Source: JAGVPT01 sp964384415
GTDB taxonomy: Bacteria; Bacteroidota; Ignavibacteria; UBA10030; UBA8401
Direction of reading: 5' to 3'
Assembly (NCBI GenBank): GCA_964384415.1
Contig: CAYLMV010000059.1
Coordinates: 1 to 24,519 of the forward strand
DNA: 24,519 bases
The stretch's first letter is position 1. Every line of letters begins with the position of its first letter. The notes under the pieces were generated by a model that ran no database searches, had not been told where the DNA came from, and saw only the letters and a list, made by a program, of their open reading frames with translations. Below, piece after piece: positions 1 to 8,768 of this stretch. A program made the translations under genes and the position numbers.

Positions 1-666
1 CAGATTTCTCCCTTCCGAACTCCTGAACTTTTTGATGCCGCGCGAACTTCGCTGATGTTCCGCGGCGATCCCTCGACAGGCTGGTCGATGAACTGGAAGA
101 TCAATCTGTGGGCACGGTTCTTGGACGGCAACCATGCCTATAAACTGATAGCGAAACAGATCAGCCTTGTTGACAAACCAGCATTCGAAAAAGGCGGTAC
201 ATATCCGAACATGTTCGATGCTCACCCTCCGTTTCAAATCGACGGGAATTTTGGATTTACCGCTGGCATTGCCGAGATGCTTCTGCAGAGCGGCGACGGC
301 GCCATCTTCGTGCTTCCTGCGTTGCCGGACGTTTGGAGGGAGGGAAGCATTAAAGGTCTCCGTGCCCGGGGAGGATTCGAAATCAAATCGATGGAATGGA
401 AAGACGGAAAACTCTCTGCGCTGGTCATCAAGTCCGACTTGGGAGGCAATTGCCGTATCCGTTCCTACTCGCCGCTGAAAGTTGAAGGTAGCGCAACGCT
501 CATTCCAGCCAACGGCCGCAACACCAATCCGTTTTATCAGGCCGCTCAAACAAAGAATCCCCTGATTTCTCCGAAAGCGAAGTTGCAGACGATGAAGCTA
601 AAGGACTCCTTCTTATATGATATTGAAACGAAACCGGGAGGAGAGTACGCATTCGTCTCGGAGTAA
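1..666 (+). CDS. GH95 alpha-L-fucosidase, C-terminal part (5' end outside window)
   Basis: This is the C-terminal ~221 residues of a glycoside hydrolase family 95 enzyme, a family that removes alpha-1,2-linked L-fucose (and in some members L-galactose) by inversion. The frame is open from base 1, so the gene starts upstream; the stop is TAA at 664-666. Family hallmarks are the GWSMNWKINLWARFLDG stretch early in the fragment, then GTYPNMFDAHPPF and QIDGNFGFTAGIAEMLLQS, then the LPALPDVW and GLRARGGFE blocks that close the (alpha/alpha)6 barrel and begin the C-terminal beta domain. The Asp in QIDGNFG is, from family knowledge, the probable catalytic base; the acidic partner lies upstream of the window. 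No sorting domain follows at the C-terminus. It is the first of three fucosidase genes here. Confidence 0.93.
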   Translation, partial: QISPFRTPELFDAARTSLMFRGDPSTGWSMNWKINLWARFLDGNHAYKLIAKQISLVDKPAFEKGGTYPNMFDAHPPFQIDGNFGFTAGIAEMLLQSGDGAIFVLPALPDVWREGSIKGLRARGGFEIKSMEWKDGKLSALVIKSDLGGNCRIRSYSPLKVEGSATLIPANGRNTNPFYQAAQTKNPLISPKAKLQTMKLKDSFLYDIETKPGGEYAFVSE

Positions 667-829
667 TGGTGAATCGATCGTCCCTCGTCCCACTGTGATG
701 CATTCTCCCGCTTCGCACCACGATCGGGAGTTCAATATCTGATTGTGCAATGATAGAGAATATCGGTGTTGAAGTAGACTGGATGAGTTTCTCATCAAGT
801 GCTGATCGTTCAAAGGTGTTCTGGGAATC

Positions 830-1957
830 ATGAGACACGAATTGAATTTGTTTTACGGTGTGATTCTATCAGCGGCGTCTTGTTTCGCGCAGGTGATCAC
901 GAATAATGTCTCGTCAACTGACAGTACCGGCTCTCGCTTATTTTGTTATACCAATCCGATTACGAGGGACACTGTCATAGCAATGCGTGATCACTGTATC
1001 ATCAAAGTCGGCAAACAATGGTATTGTACAGGAACCTCGCTGCCGGTGTGGACCGGTCCAAATCCCGGAGTACGGCTCTTGATTTCGGATGATCTTATCC
1101 ATTGGCGCCAGCATTCATGGCTCATTGACGCAGGCAAACTGCCGCCCGATTGCCCCTATAATGGACGCTTCTGGGCGCCTGAAATTCACCACATACAGAA
1201 CAAATATTGGCTCACTGTCAATTCCGGAAAAGTGACCAACGATGATCCGAAAGGGATGAAAACGCACAGCATCTGGCTGTTTTCATCCGACAAAGTAACG
1301 GGTCCTTATACGCTCGTGAATGGACCATTGACCAACCGATACAACAATGATGCAACCTTGTTCGAAGATGATGATGGTCAAACGTATCTTTACTGCAGCG
1401 GCAACGGCCTTTTCCAAGCGAGAATCAGCTTGCCTACAGGTACAATCGTCGGCGGCATTCAGAAATTTCTCGACAAGAAAGACCCTGAGAATCCGGAATG
1501 GATGGTAGGAGGCATCGAAGGTCCATTCGTGGTGAAGAGAGACGGTTCGTATTTCATGTTCTTTTCTTCGTGGACACGCGGATATGAAGTTGGCCTACTC
1601 AAATCAAACTCGCCGCTCGGTCCGTGGAAACTGGCATCGCGCGAGCCGATTTTTGGCACTCGAAAAAAAGGTTATCGTCCTGAGCTGGCAATCGACGGCG
1701 GATATGAAAATTTAAGATTCCAGGATAGTGAGGATCCATACTGCGAAACAGGCCATAATGCAATATTCGAAGGACCGGACGGCAAGTTGTGGAGCTCTTG
1801 TCATTACCTTATGTATGATAAGCGGCCGTATCCATATTGCCCGGATCTCGAGGAATGGGAGAAAACCCCTCAATTAGGAATTGAGCCAGTGTATTATAGA
1901 AATGGATTGTTCTATATCAATGGCCCAACATGGACAAAACAATGCGTGGAATATTGA
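830..1957 (+). CDS. GH43 family glycosidase, single domain, secreted
   Basis: A 375-residue protein with a short signal peptide (about residues 1-20, ending SCFAQ) and a five-bladed beta-propeller of the GH43 type. The three acidic residues expected in GH43 are visible: the base Asp54 in MRDHCII, the pKa modulator Asp174 in YNNDATLFEDDDG, and the acid Glu230 in GGIEGPFVV. His309 in TGHNAIF is the likely metal/substrate-site histidine. FWAPEIHHI near 114-122 is also typical. GH43 members hydrolyse alpha-L-arabinofuranosides, beta-xylosides or beta-galactosides; the sequence alone does not say which. ATG 830 has only a weak Shine-Dalgarno sequence, but it places the hydrophobic leader correctly. 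The gene follows the GH95 gene after 163 bp in which no other gene is apparent. Confidence 0.88.
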   Translation: MRHELNLFYGVILSAASCFAQVITNNVSSTDSTGSRLFCYTNPITRDTVIAMRDHCIIKVGKQWYCTGTSLPVWTGPNPGVRLLISDDLIHWRQHSWLIDAGKLPPDCPYNGRFWAPEIHHIQNKYWLTVNSGKVTNDDPKGMKTHSIWLFSSDKVTGPYTLVNGPLTNRYNNDATLFEDDDGQTYLYCSGNGLFQARISLPTGTIVGGIQKFLDKKDPENPEWMVGGIEGPFVVKRDGSYFMFFSSWTRGYEVGLLKSNSPLGPWKLASREPIFGTRKKGYRPELAIDGGYENLRFQDSEDPYCETGHNAIFEGPDGKLWSSCHYLMYDKRPYPYCPDLEEWEKTPQLGIEPVYYRNGLFYINGPTWTKQCVEY

Positions 1958-2206
1958 GGCGAATAATGCGGTGCGACATTCGGCCCTCGCATCCGACAGA
2001 GATGTACCCATTTTCGTCGCCGTTGAAAGCGGAAGCGCATCCAATGCTCGTTCTAGCCCATCAAGAACAACATCGGTATGATGGGAGTTGCGGAATATCA
2101 AAAATCCGCCTGATCTTTACCGGCTGATGAACAGAGTGTCGATACGTCATTCGGGCGCTGGTTAGACTCCAGCAGATACTCGAGTAAATGTTTAGGAGAG
2201 GATGAC

Positions 2207-3919
2207 ATGGAAAGACGAAAATTCTTTGAACTTATTGGGTTGGGAGCCGGTGCAGTTGCGGCCCTTCCTTTGCGCGCAAGAGCCAAAGAACTTCCATCGA
2301 TGATCTTCGGCGACTCTGTTCAGGGCTACCCGTTGTCTGAATGGCAGGCCGTGGTTGACAACCCCTGGGGAGCTGCAGAAGCCTCCGAAGGCCCCGGCAC
2401 ATGGGACGGAGTATCACTCAAATCGCCCGCGATTCCCGGACTCGCCGGAGAAGGGCCATTTACGCCTGAATGGAAATCGCTCCTCGAGTATGAGGCGCCG
2501 GAATGGTACCGGGATGCAAAGTTCGGCATCTGGGCTCACTGGAGTCCGCAATGTGTACCGGAAGCGGGCGACTGGTACGCACGGAATATGTACATCCAGG
2601 GACAGGCACAATACGATTACCATGTCTCACGCTACGGTCATCCGTCGAAATTCGGATACAAGGACCTCTGTGCACAGTGGACGATGTTGAACTGGGAGCC
2701 GGATGCGATGATCGAACGGTTCAAAAAGGCCGGAGCAAAACTGTTTTTGGCTCTCGCGAATCATCACGACGGGTTCGATGCCTGGAACTCTAAACACCAT
2801 CCGTGGAATGCGAGCGCAATCGGGCCGAAGCGGGATGTCATAGGTGAATGGTCTGCCGCCGCCCGGCGACATGGACTTCGTTTCGGAGTCACCGTGCACG
2901 CGGCTCGCAACTGGTTCTGGTTTCAGTCGGCGCACCTTTGCGATAGGTCGGGGTCGCTTCAGGGTATCCCTTATGATGGACAGCTCACGGAGGAGAACGG
3001 CAAAAATCAGTGGTGGGAGGGCCTCGATCCTCAGGCGCTGTATGGGCGTAAACACGGCCTGAAGGAAAATCCCGATGATAAGTTCGTCACCAATTTCTAT
3101 GACAGGGTCCGCGACCTCATCGACCAGCACGATCCCGATCTGCTCTATTTCGACAACAGCGGTTTGCCGCTCGGCTGGGCAGGCATGAACATAGGAGCAT
3201 ATTTTTACAATCACTATCTGAAGACTCACGACGGCAAGCTCGACGCAGTGCTGAACATCAAACAAGTGCCCGACGAGCTGGCAAAGGCTGTGGTTGCAGA
3301 TTATGAACGCGGAGTAACCGACAGCATCATGCCGCACGCATGGCAATCCGAAACCTGCATCGGTGAATGGCACTACAACCGATCGCTCTTCACGAACCAC
3401 AATTATATGAAGCCGGCGGAGGCAATTCGCTGGATGGTCGATGCCGTCAGCAAGAACGGCACATTCATGCTCAATATCCCCGGCAGACCGGACGGCACGA
3501 TCGATTCGGACGAAGTTGCGATCCTCGATGCAATCGGCACCTGGATGCAAACCAACGGGGAAGCTATTTATGCCACCCGGCCATGGAAAACTTTCGGCGA
3601 AGGAGCGCACACCGCCAAGTCGGGTTCCTTTTCCGGCGCCAGCACTGCGTCTCTCGATTCGAACGACATCCGGTTCACCCGCAACAAGCGCGGCGACATC
3701 GTCTATGCAATCGTCCTCGGCTGGCCGGAAGAAGGGCGGTTTCAGATAAAGAGTCTCGGCTCGGCTTCACCGCTGCGCCCCGGTAAAGTGGCAAACGCCG
3801 CGCTCCTCGGCTCTGCCGAAATGCTGAGATGGAACCAGTCGGCTGAATCCTTGACGGTTGAGAAGCCTTCTGCCAAGCCGGGCGATTTCGCCTACACATT
3901 GAAAATTGAGCTGGCTTAA
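2207..3919 (+). CDS. GH29 alpha-L-fucosidase (single catalytic module, Tat-type leader)
   Basis: A 570-residue retaining alpha-L-fucosidase. ATG 2207 is supported by AGGAGAGG at 2194-2201, 5 nt upstream. The N-terminus (ERRKFFELIGLGAGAVAAL, then ARA) resembles a twin-arginine leader, with RR at residues 3-4 and no long n-region. The GH29 barrel starts near residue 99 (WYRDAKFGIWAHWSP); His111-Trp112 and HHDGF (186-190) are conserved substrate-pocket motifs. Asp316 in DLLYFDNSG is the expected nucleophile. The NGTFMLNIPG block (417-425) closes the barrel, and a beta domain occupies ~455-570. The acid/base residue varies within GH29 and cannot be assigned by eye. It is clearly related to the second GH29 protein in this window but lacks the flanking carbohydrate-binding modules. 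Expected product is free L-fucose in the periplasm. Confidence 0.92.
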   Translation: MERRKFFELIGLGAGAVAALPLRARAKELPSMIFGDSVQGYPLSEWQAVVDNPWGAAEASEGPGTWDGVSLKSPAIPGLAGEGPFTPEWKSLLEYEAPEWYRDAKFGIWAHWSPQCVPEAGDWYARNMYIQGQAQYDYHVSRYGHPSKFGYKDLCAQWTMLNWEPDAMIERFKKAGAKLFLALANHHDGFDAWNSKHHPWNASAIGPKRDVIGEWSAAARRHGLRFGVTVHAARNWFWFQSAHLCDRSGSLQGIPYDGQLTEENGKNQWWEGLDPQALYGRKHGLKENPDDKFVTNFYDRVRDLIDQHDPDLLYFDNSGLPLGWAGMNIGAYFYNHYLKTHDGKLDAVLNIKQVPDELAKAVVADYERGVTDSIMPHAWQSETCIGEWHYNRSLFTNHNYMKPAEAIRWMVDAVSKNGTFMLNIPGRPDGTIDSDEVAILDAIGTWMQTNGEAIYATRPWKTFGEGAHTAKSGSFSGASTASLDSNDIRFTRNKRGDIVYAIVLGWPEEGRFQIKSLGSASPLRPGKVANAALLGSAEMLRWNQSAESLTVEKPSAKPGDFAYTLKIELA

Positions 3920-4011
3920 AACATAGCCGGCTCTCATTGCCCTCACGAAAGGAAGATTCCGTTCGACGACTTCGAACAATACTCCCCCAAACTTTCCCCT
4001 GCGGGACCTCT

Positions 4012-5361
4012 ATGATGCGACATCTTTGTGGTTGGCTGTTCCTGGCAGCGCTCTCAATGTTCACGTTCGCCGATAATGCGTTCGCGCAAAATCCTATTAT
4101 TACGAATCAGTTCACAGCAGATCCGTCGGCACGGGTTTTTGATGGAAAGGTATACCTTTATCCCTCTCACGATATTCTCGCCGGCGAAGGGCGGGGTCGT
4201 GCCGGCTGGTTTTGCATGGAAGATTATCACGTTTTCTCATCCGAAAACCTTACCGATTGGACGGATCACGGCGTTATTGTCAGTCAGGACAAAGTTCCGT
4301 GGGTCGATTCAAGATCATACGCAATGTGGGCTCCCGATTGTATTGAGACGAATGGGAAGTATTTTTTCTACTTTCCCGCCCCAGCAAAAGACGCATCCTT
4401 CGGAAGAGGCTTTTCAGTTGGAGTCGCTCTCTCGGACAAACCCTATGGACCGTTTATCCCGGAGCCTGAACCTATCAAAGGTCTTCATGGGATCGATCCG
4501 AATCCATTCATCGACAAAGATGGACAGGCATACATATACTGGGCGGCGAGAAATATCTACGTTGCAAAGTTGAAAGAGAATATGCTGGAGCTCGCCTCTG
4601 AACCGCAGGTGATTCAAGGTCTGCCTGAGAAAGGACTCAAAGAGGGTCCGTATCTGTTTGAGCGGAAAGGGATATACTATTTGACCTATCCGCATGTGCA
4701 GGATACGACCGAGTGTCTTGAGTACGCGATGGGTACCAATCCGATGGGTCCTTTCACGGTTGCGGGGCTGATCATGGACCGATCGCGGGAATGCTGGACT
4801 AATCACCAATCTATTATTGAGTTCAAAGATCAATGGTATCTGTTCTACCATCATAACGACCTCTCTCCAAACTATGATAAAAACAGGTCTGTACGGATTG
4901 ACAGTTTATTCTTCAACCCGGACGGCACGATCAGGAAGGTGATTCCCACATTGCGCGGGGTAGGCTTGGCGGATGCATCCCGGGAAATTCAGATTGATAG
5001 GTATAGTCTCACAAGCGGCAAAGGCGTCTCAATAGCTTTTCTTGATACCCTCAAGAAGTTTGACGGATGGAAAACAATACTCGACACGGCGAACGCATGG
5101 ATACAATTTAATAGCGTCAATTTTGGCAGCAGCAGGTTCAGTTCGGTTAAGGTGCGCGCGTCATCAAGAACAGGAGGAGTGCTCGAGCTCCGGCTGGACA
5201 GGGTTGACGGTCCCGTCATCGCCCGCGTAGATATTCCTCAATCGAGCGGATGGACTATTTTCAAATCAAACGTGTCAGGGCTTCAATCGGGGATTCATCA
5301 CCTGGCCCTGCTTCTGAAAGATGATCGCAATGTTGAAATCGATTGGATAGAATTTGAATAA
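4012..5361 (+). CDS. GH43 glycosidase with C-terminal CBM6-like module
   Basis: A secreted two-domain protein of 449 residues. The reading frame is open back to an ATG at 3937, but ATG 4012 (or 4015) is preferred because it begins a normal signal peptide (MMRHLCGWLFLAALS, ending NAFAQ). The GH43 propeller follows: base Asp37 in ADPSARVF, pKa modulator Asp162 in GIDPNPFIDKDG, acid Glu211 in KEGPYLFE, and His265 in TNHQSI. The N-terminal half looks like the arabinoxylan arabinofuranohydrolase / xylosidase type of GH43. From ~325 to the end a beta-sandwich with the DGWKTI, GGVLELRLD and GIHHLALLLK pattern and the final IDWIEFE matches CBM6, which usually binds xylan or beta-glucan. It sits 92 bp after the GH29 gene and 47 bp before the DUF362 gene. 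Arabinoxylan side-chain removal is the likeliest role, not proven. Confidence 0.88.
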   Translation: MMRHLCGWLFLAALSMFTFADNAFAQNPIITNQFTADPSARVFDGKVYLYPSHDILAGEGRGRAGWFCMEDYHVFSSENLTDWTDHGVIVSQDKVPWVDSRSYAMWAPDCIETNGKYFFYFPAPAKDASFGRGFSVGVALSDKPYGPFIPEPEPIKGLHGIDPNPFIDKDGQAYIYWAARNIYVAKLKENMLELASEPQVIQGLPEKGLKEGPYLFERKGIYYLTYPHVQDTTECLEYAMGTNPMGPFTVAGLIMDRSRECWTNHQSIIEFKDQWYLFYHHNDLSPNYDKNRSVRIDSLFFNPDGTIRKVIPTLRGVGLADASREIQIDRYSLTSGKGVSIAFLDTLKKFDGWKTILDTANAWIQFNSVNFGSSRFSSVKVRASSRTGGVLELRLDRVDGPVIARVDIPQSSGWTIFKSNVSGLQSGIHHLALLLKDDRNVEIDWIEFE

Positions 5362-5398
5362 TCAATGTACATGTCTCGACAAACACGACTCGACAATT

Positions 5399-5404
5399 AG
5401 GAGG
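5399..5404 (+). promoter_or_regulatory. Shine-Dalgarno site for the DUF362 gene
   Basis: AGGAGG lies 4 nt upstream of ATG 5409. It fixes that ATG as the start rather than the in-frame ATG at 5424, and so keeps the charged n-region in front of the twin-arginine motif. Confidence 0.8.
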
Positions 5405-5408
5405 TTGA

Positions 5409-6941
5409 ATGAAGAAGGAGCATATGACGGAATCTCATGATACAGATTCTTCACGCAGGAATTTCATCAAGCACGTCGGCGCCGCCGCAGCTGGCTTACT
5501 CGTCGTGCCGTACTTAAAACCATCGGGAGTCTTTGCGTACACCCGTTCAGAGGGCTCATCGTTTCTCGCGACGGTTGCCATATGCAACACGGCTACGACA
5601 CCTGCCGACAGCTATGTGTATGACGATGCCGGCGGCGGGGTTAAGCAGAAGGTGAAATACCTTCTAGACTTGCTTGATCAGAACCAATCCGGAAGAGTTT
5701 CTTCTCTGTTCAGCAAAGGGAAGAAAGTCGCGATCAAGTTAAACTTGACCGGGGGTTCAGGGTCTGCGGCCAGTTTCAAGCCGAACAAGAACGCAAAGTT
5801 TCCCGGCTATACAATCACCGAAGCAATGTGGACTCATCCGGCAGTCCTGCAGGCGGTCGGTCAGTACATCCTTGATGCCGGCGTCAATCCTTCCGATCTC
5901 TACATTGTGGATTCCTTCTGGGATACAACGTGGAAGAATGCCGGCTCGACGGCCCCATTTGGTTCCAACGATAGTTTTGGATACAAAGCTGTTCAGACGG
6001 CGTTGGGATGCAACGTGGTCGACCTGAACGATACCACCGCTGCAAACGTCGTCACCATATCGACGGGAAGCAATCACTACAACTTCCCTTCATTCACGAT
6101 GAACAAGATACTTCAGACTGTGGATGTTTATGTCTCGATCCCGAAGCTCAAGCATCACTCCGCGGCCGGTCTCACCTGTTCGCTTAAGAACCAGATCGGG
6201 GCCGTTCCCCAGACGCTATACACAATAGCGAATGATAACGGCCGCAGGGGAGCGCTCCATCATGCGACCAGCACATCTTCCGAATGGAATTATCTGCCTG
6301 AAACCATCTGCGACCTGAATGCTGCGCGTCCGGTTCATCTCGCTGTGATCGATGGGATAAAGAACTCTACAGGCGGTGAAGGGTCGTGGTGCTCGAATTT
6401 TGCTCCATGTTCAAAACATGCCCTCTTTGCAGGACTCGATCCTGTTGCCGCCGACAGCATCGGCGCAAAAATCATGGGATTGGACCCCGAGGCAGCGTCC
6501 TTTCCGCTCCCCGCGCCGATCACGGACGGCACGGCAACATCCTCAACGACCGATAACCACCTTTACCTTCTCAATGGAAAGGGAATTGGCACAAATCAAC
6601 TGAGTGAAATTCAGCTCGTTGGCGATGGAGCAAGCCTGATCACGTCGGTGAGGCAAACTCTGAATTCATCTCAGCCATCCGAGTTCCAACTCTGCTCGAA
6701 TTTCCCGAATCCGTTCAATCCGTCGACCATGATTGTTTTTTACATGCCGCGGAATGAAGACGTAACGCTGAAAGTCTACGACATCACGGGTCGTGAGGTC
6801 GAAACTCTTGTCCAAGGCGAGGTTCCTGCCGGCGAACACCGGCTCCAGTGGAGTGCAAAAGGTCTTGCCAGCGGTGTCTATTTATGCCGGATGCAAACAA
6901 AGGAGTTCGCCAATACGATCAAGATGATCTATCAGAAATAG
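5409..6941 (+). CDS. DUF362-domain protein with Tat leader and T9SS C-terminal sorting domain
   Basis: A 510-residue exported protein with three parts. Residues ~15-43 form a twin-arginine leader (SRRNFIKHVGAAAAG). Residues ~55-405 are a DUF362 domain, recognised by PKLKHHSAAGLTCSLKNQIG (245-264), LAVIDGIKNSTGGEG (311-325) and LFAGLDPVAADSIGAKIMG (339-357). Residues ~423-510 are a type IX secretion sorting domain (NFPNPFNPST, VYDITGREV, GLASGVY, KMIYQK), so the mature protein should be released or anchored at the cell surface. DUF362 has no settled biochemical role; some members carry 4Fe-4S ferredoxin domains, but no CxxCxxC cluster is visible here, although Cys257, Cys328 and Cys334 lie in conserved blocks. 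It is embedded among glycosidase genes, 47 bp after one and 191 bp before the next. A link to carbohydrate use is inferred from position only. Confidence 0.87.
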   Translation: MKKEHMTESHDTDSSRRNFIKHVGAAAAGLLVVPYLKPSGVFAYTRSEGSSFLATVAICNTATTPADSYVYDDAGGGVKQKVKYLLDLLDQNQSGRVSSLFSKGKKVAIKLNLTGGSGSAASFKPNKNAKFPGYTITEAMWTHPAVLQAVGQYILDAGVNPSDLYIVDSFWDTTWKNAGSTAPFGSNDSFGYKAVQTALGCNVVDLNDTTAANVVTISTGSNHYNFPSFTMNKILQTVDVYVSIPKLKHHSAAGLTCSLKNQIGAVPQTLYTIANDNGRRGALHHATSTSSEWNYLPETICDLNAARPVHLAVIDGIKNSTGGEGSWCSNFAPCSKHALFAGLDPVAADSIGAKIMGLDPEAASFPLPAPITDGTATSSTTDNHLYLLNGKGIGTNQLSEIQLVGDGASLITSVRQTLNSSQPSEFQLCSNFPNPFNPSTMIVFYMPRNEDVTLKVYDITGREVETLVQGEVPAGEHRLQWSAKGLASGVYLCRMQTKEFANTIKMIYQK

Positions 6942-7067
6942 AGGAATAGTGTTCCTCGATGTCTGACATACCAGACCAAAGCTCCAAGCGGCGGCCGAGA
7001 GTTTCTTGGCTGCTCGGCAGCCGCCGTGCAGAAGTTCCGCAATCTTCCATCGAATCATCTTCGATGG
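6941..7067 (+). other. Cluster of three stem-loops between the DUF362 and GH51 genes
   Basis: The 191-bp gap holds three inverted repeats in a row. The first has arms at 6941-6946 and 6952-6957 (GAGGAA/TTCCTC) and overlaps the last base of the TAG stop. The second has arms at 6988-6999 and 7013-7024, a 12-bp GC-rich stem with one mismatch and a 13-nt loop. The third has arms at 7047-7054 and 7060-7067 (CCATCGAA/TTCGATGG), a perfect 8-bp stem. None is followed by a clear T-run, so they are not classical intrinsic terminators. They could slow 3' exonucleases, attenuate read-through, or be remnants of a palindromic repeat. Function not known. Confidence 0.5.
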
Positions 7068-7119
7068 CGGCGACAAGACCCCGACGTAGAACAAGCGGGT
7101 CAAATATATGAAACTTAAC

Positions 7120-7125
7120 AGGAGT
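7120..7125 (+). promoter_or_regulatory. Shine-Dalgarno site that decides the GH51 start
   Basis: AGGAGT lies 7 nt upstream of ATG 7133. The upstream in-frame GTG at 7124 falls inside this site, so it is not a plausible start. Confidence 0.75.
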
Positions 7126-7132
7126 GGGAACG

Positions 7133-8698
7133 ATGGCTAGAAAATACTTTTTGATCACTTTCGCGCTGATGTGTCTTACGCGCATCTTGCCGGCGCAATC
7201 AACGATGAATACGCTGGTGGTTCATGCCGATGCCGCCAAAGATACCATCAGCAAGTATATCTACGGGCAATTTTCGGAGCACCTCGGACACTGCATCTAC
7301 GGAGGCATCTGGGTCGGAGAAAGCAGCACTATTCCCAATACCCGCGGGATACGCAACGATGTCGTTGCCGCACTCAAAGAAATAAAAGTCGCTTCGCTCC
7401 GGTGGCCGGGAGGATGTTTTGCTGATGAATATCACTGGAAGGACGGCATCGGTCCGAGAGCCGATCGGCCCAAGATGGTGAATTCGAATTGGGGCGGAGT
7501 TACGGAAGACAACAGCTTTGGCACACACGAGTTCATGGATCTGTGTGAACAGCTGGGGTGCGAGCCAGTCATTTGCGGGAACATCGGAAGCGGAACCGTG
7601 AAGGAAATGGCCGACTGGGTGCAGTATCTTACCTCCGACGGGGATAATCCGATGACAGCGCTCCGCAAAAAGAACGGGAGGGAGAAGCCCTGGAATGTGA
7701 AGTTCTGGTGCGTTGGGAATGAGACATGGGGATGCGGCGGTATCATGTCGGCCGATCACTACGCCAATGAACTGGGACGCTACTCATTCTTCCTTAAAGA
7801 TTACGCCCGAACTCCTCTTTACAAGATTGCTTCCGGCGGGCTCCAGGAAGACTACAACTGGACCGAAACCCTCATGAAGAAATGGAAGAACACCGACGGC
7901 TGGCTTCAGGGATACATGAGCGGATATTCCCTCCATTACTACACCGTGAAGGATTGGAACAAAAAAGGTTCAGCCACAGACTTCACCGAGAACGATTGGT
8001 TTACCACGTTCGCAACGACGTTGAAGATGGACGAGATCGTATCGAAGCATTCGGCGATTATGGATACCTATGATCCGCAAAAGAGGATCGGTCTGATGGT
8101 CGACGAGTGGGGAGACTGGTTCAACGTCGAGCCGGGAACGAATCCCGGCTTTCTCTTCCAGCAAAACACCCTCCGCGATGCAATCGTTGCGGCTGTGAAC
8201 CTCAATATTTTTCACAATCATTGCGATCGAGTGAGGTTGACAAGCATCGCTCAAATGGTAAATGTGCTGCAAGCGATGATCCTGACCAAGGAGAGTGAAA
8301 TAGTGCTGACCCCCACGTATTACGTCTTTAAGATGTATTCGGTGCACCAGGACGCCGTGCTGCTGCCCGTTGAATTACGGACCGAGCAATACACCAACGG
8401 ACCGGATTCGATACCCGCGGTGAGCGCATCCGCATCGAAGGACAAAGAGGGAAGGATCCACATCTCGCTTGCAAATCTCCAGCCGGCGAAGGCAGAGAAG
8501 CTGCGATGCGAACTGAAGGGGACGACCGGCTTGAAAGTGTCCGGCGTGATCATCACGGCAGCGACGATGAACGCGCACAACGATTTTGGCAAGCCGGAAG
8601 CGGTGAACATAAAACCGTTCACGGGCGCAGAACTCCGAAACGGGATTCTTACTCTGTCGCTTCCTGCAAAATCCATAGTGACGCTCGAGGTGAAGTGA
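7133..8698 (+). CDS. GH51 alpha-L-arabinofuranosidase, secreted
   Basis: A 521-residue retaining arabinofuranosidase that removes terminal alpha-L-arabinofuranose from arabinan, arabinoxylan or arabinogalactan side chains. The start is ATG 7133, giving a signal peptide MARKYFLITFALMCL ending LPAQ. The GH51 (beta/alpha)8 barrel shows YGQFSEHLG (substrate loop), SLRWPGGCFADEYHW (typical GH51 N-terminal block), WCVGNETWGCGG with acid/base Glu197, HYYT, and LMVDEWGDWF with nucleophile Glu325. The C-terminal ~120 residues form the usual jelly-roll domain. Length is normal for the family. Some GH51 enzymes act on short oligosaccharides in the cytoplasm, but this one carries an export signal. With several GH43 genes beside it, the pair would give stepwise debranching. 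Confidence 0.93.
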   Translation: MARKYFLITFALMCLTRILPAQSTMNTLVVHADAAKDTISKYIYGQFSEHLGHCIYGGIWVGESSTIPNTRGIRNDVVAALKEIKVASLRWPGGCFADEYHWKDGIGPRADRPKMVNSNWGGVTEDNSFGTHEFMDLCEQLGCEPVICGNIGSGTVKEMADWVQYLTSDGDNPMTALRKKNGREKPWNVKFWCVGNETWGCGGIMSADHYANELGRYSFFLKDYARTPLYKIASGGLQEDYNWTETLMKKWKNTDGWLQGYMSGYSLHYYTVKDWNKKGSATDFTENDWFTTFATTLKMDEIVSKHSAIMDTYDPQKRIGLMVDEWGDWFNVEPGTNPGFLFQQNTLRDAIVAAVNLNIFHNHCDRVRLTSIAQMVNVLQAMILTKESEIVLTPTYYVFKMYSVHQDAVLLPVELRTEQYTNGPDSIPAVSASASKDKEGRIHISLANLQPAKAEKLRCELKGTTGLKVSGVIITAATMNAHNDFGKPEAVNIKPFTGAELRNGILTLSLPAKSIVTLEVK

Positions 8699-8768
8699 CC
8701 CGACTTGCAGCCTGAGACCATCTTGGTTGCATCGCCTTTCTCTGTTTCTTGACAGTTATCGGTCGATC

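Noticed and set aside
667..829. Possible small gene between the GH95 and GH43 genes
   Set aside because: Frames are on the minus strand or overlap the GH95 gene, with no leader or motif; treated as intergenic.
1958..2206. Possible small gene between the first GH43 and GH29 genes
   Set aside because: Candidate frames begin inside the GH43 gene, lack a Shine-Dalgarno site and show no motif; only the GH29 Shine-Dalgarno site was kept.
2627..3610. 327-residue minus-strand open frame
   Set aside because: Lies wholly antisense to the GH29 gene, whose motifs and Shine-Dalgarno site are clear; the translation has no leader or family motif.
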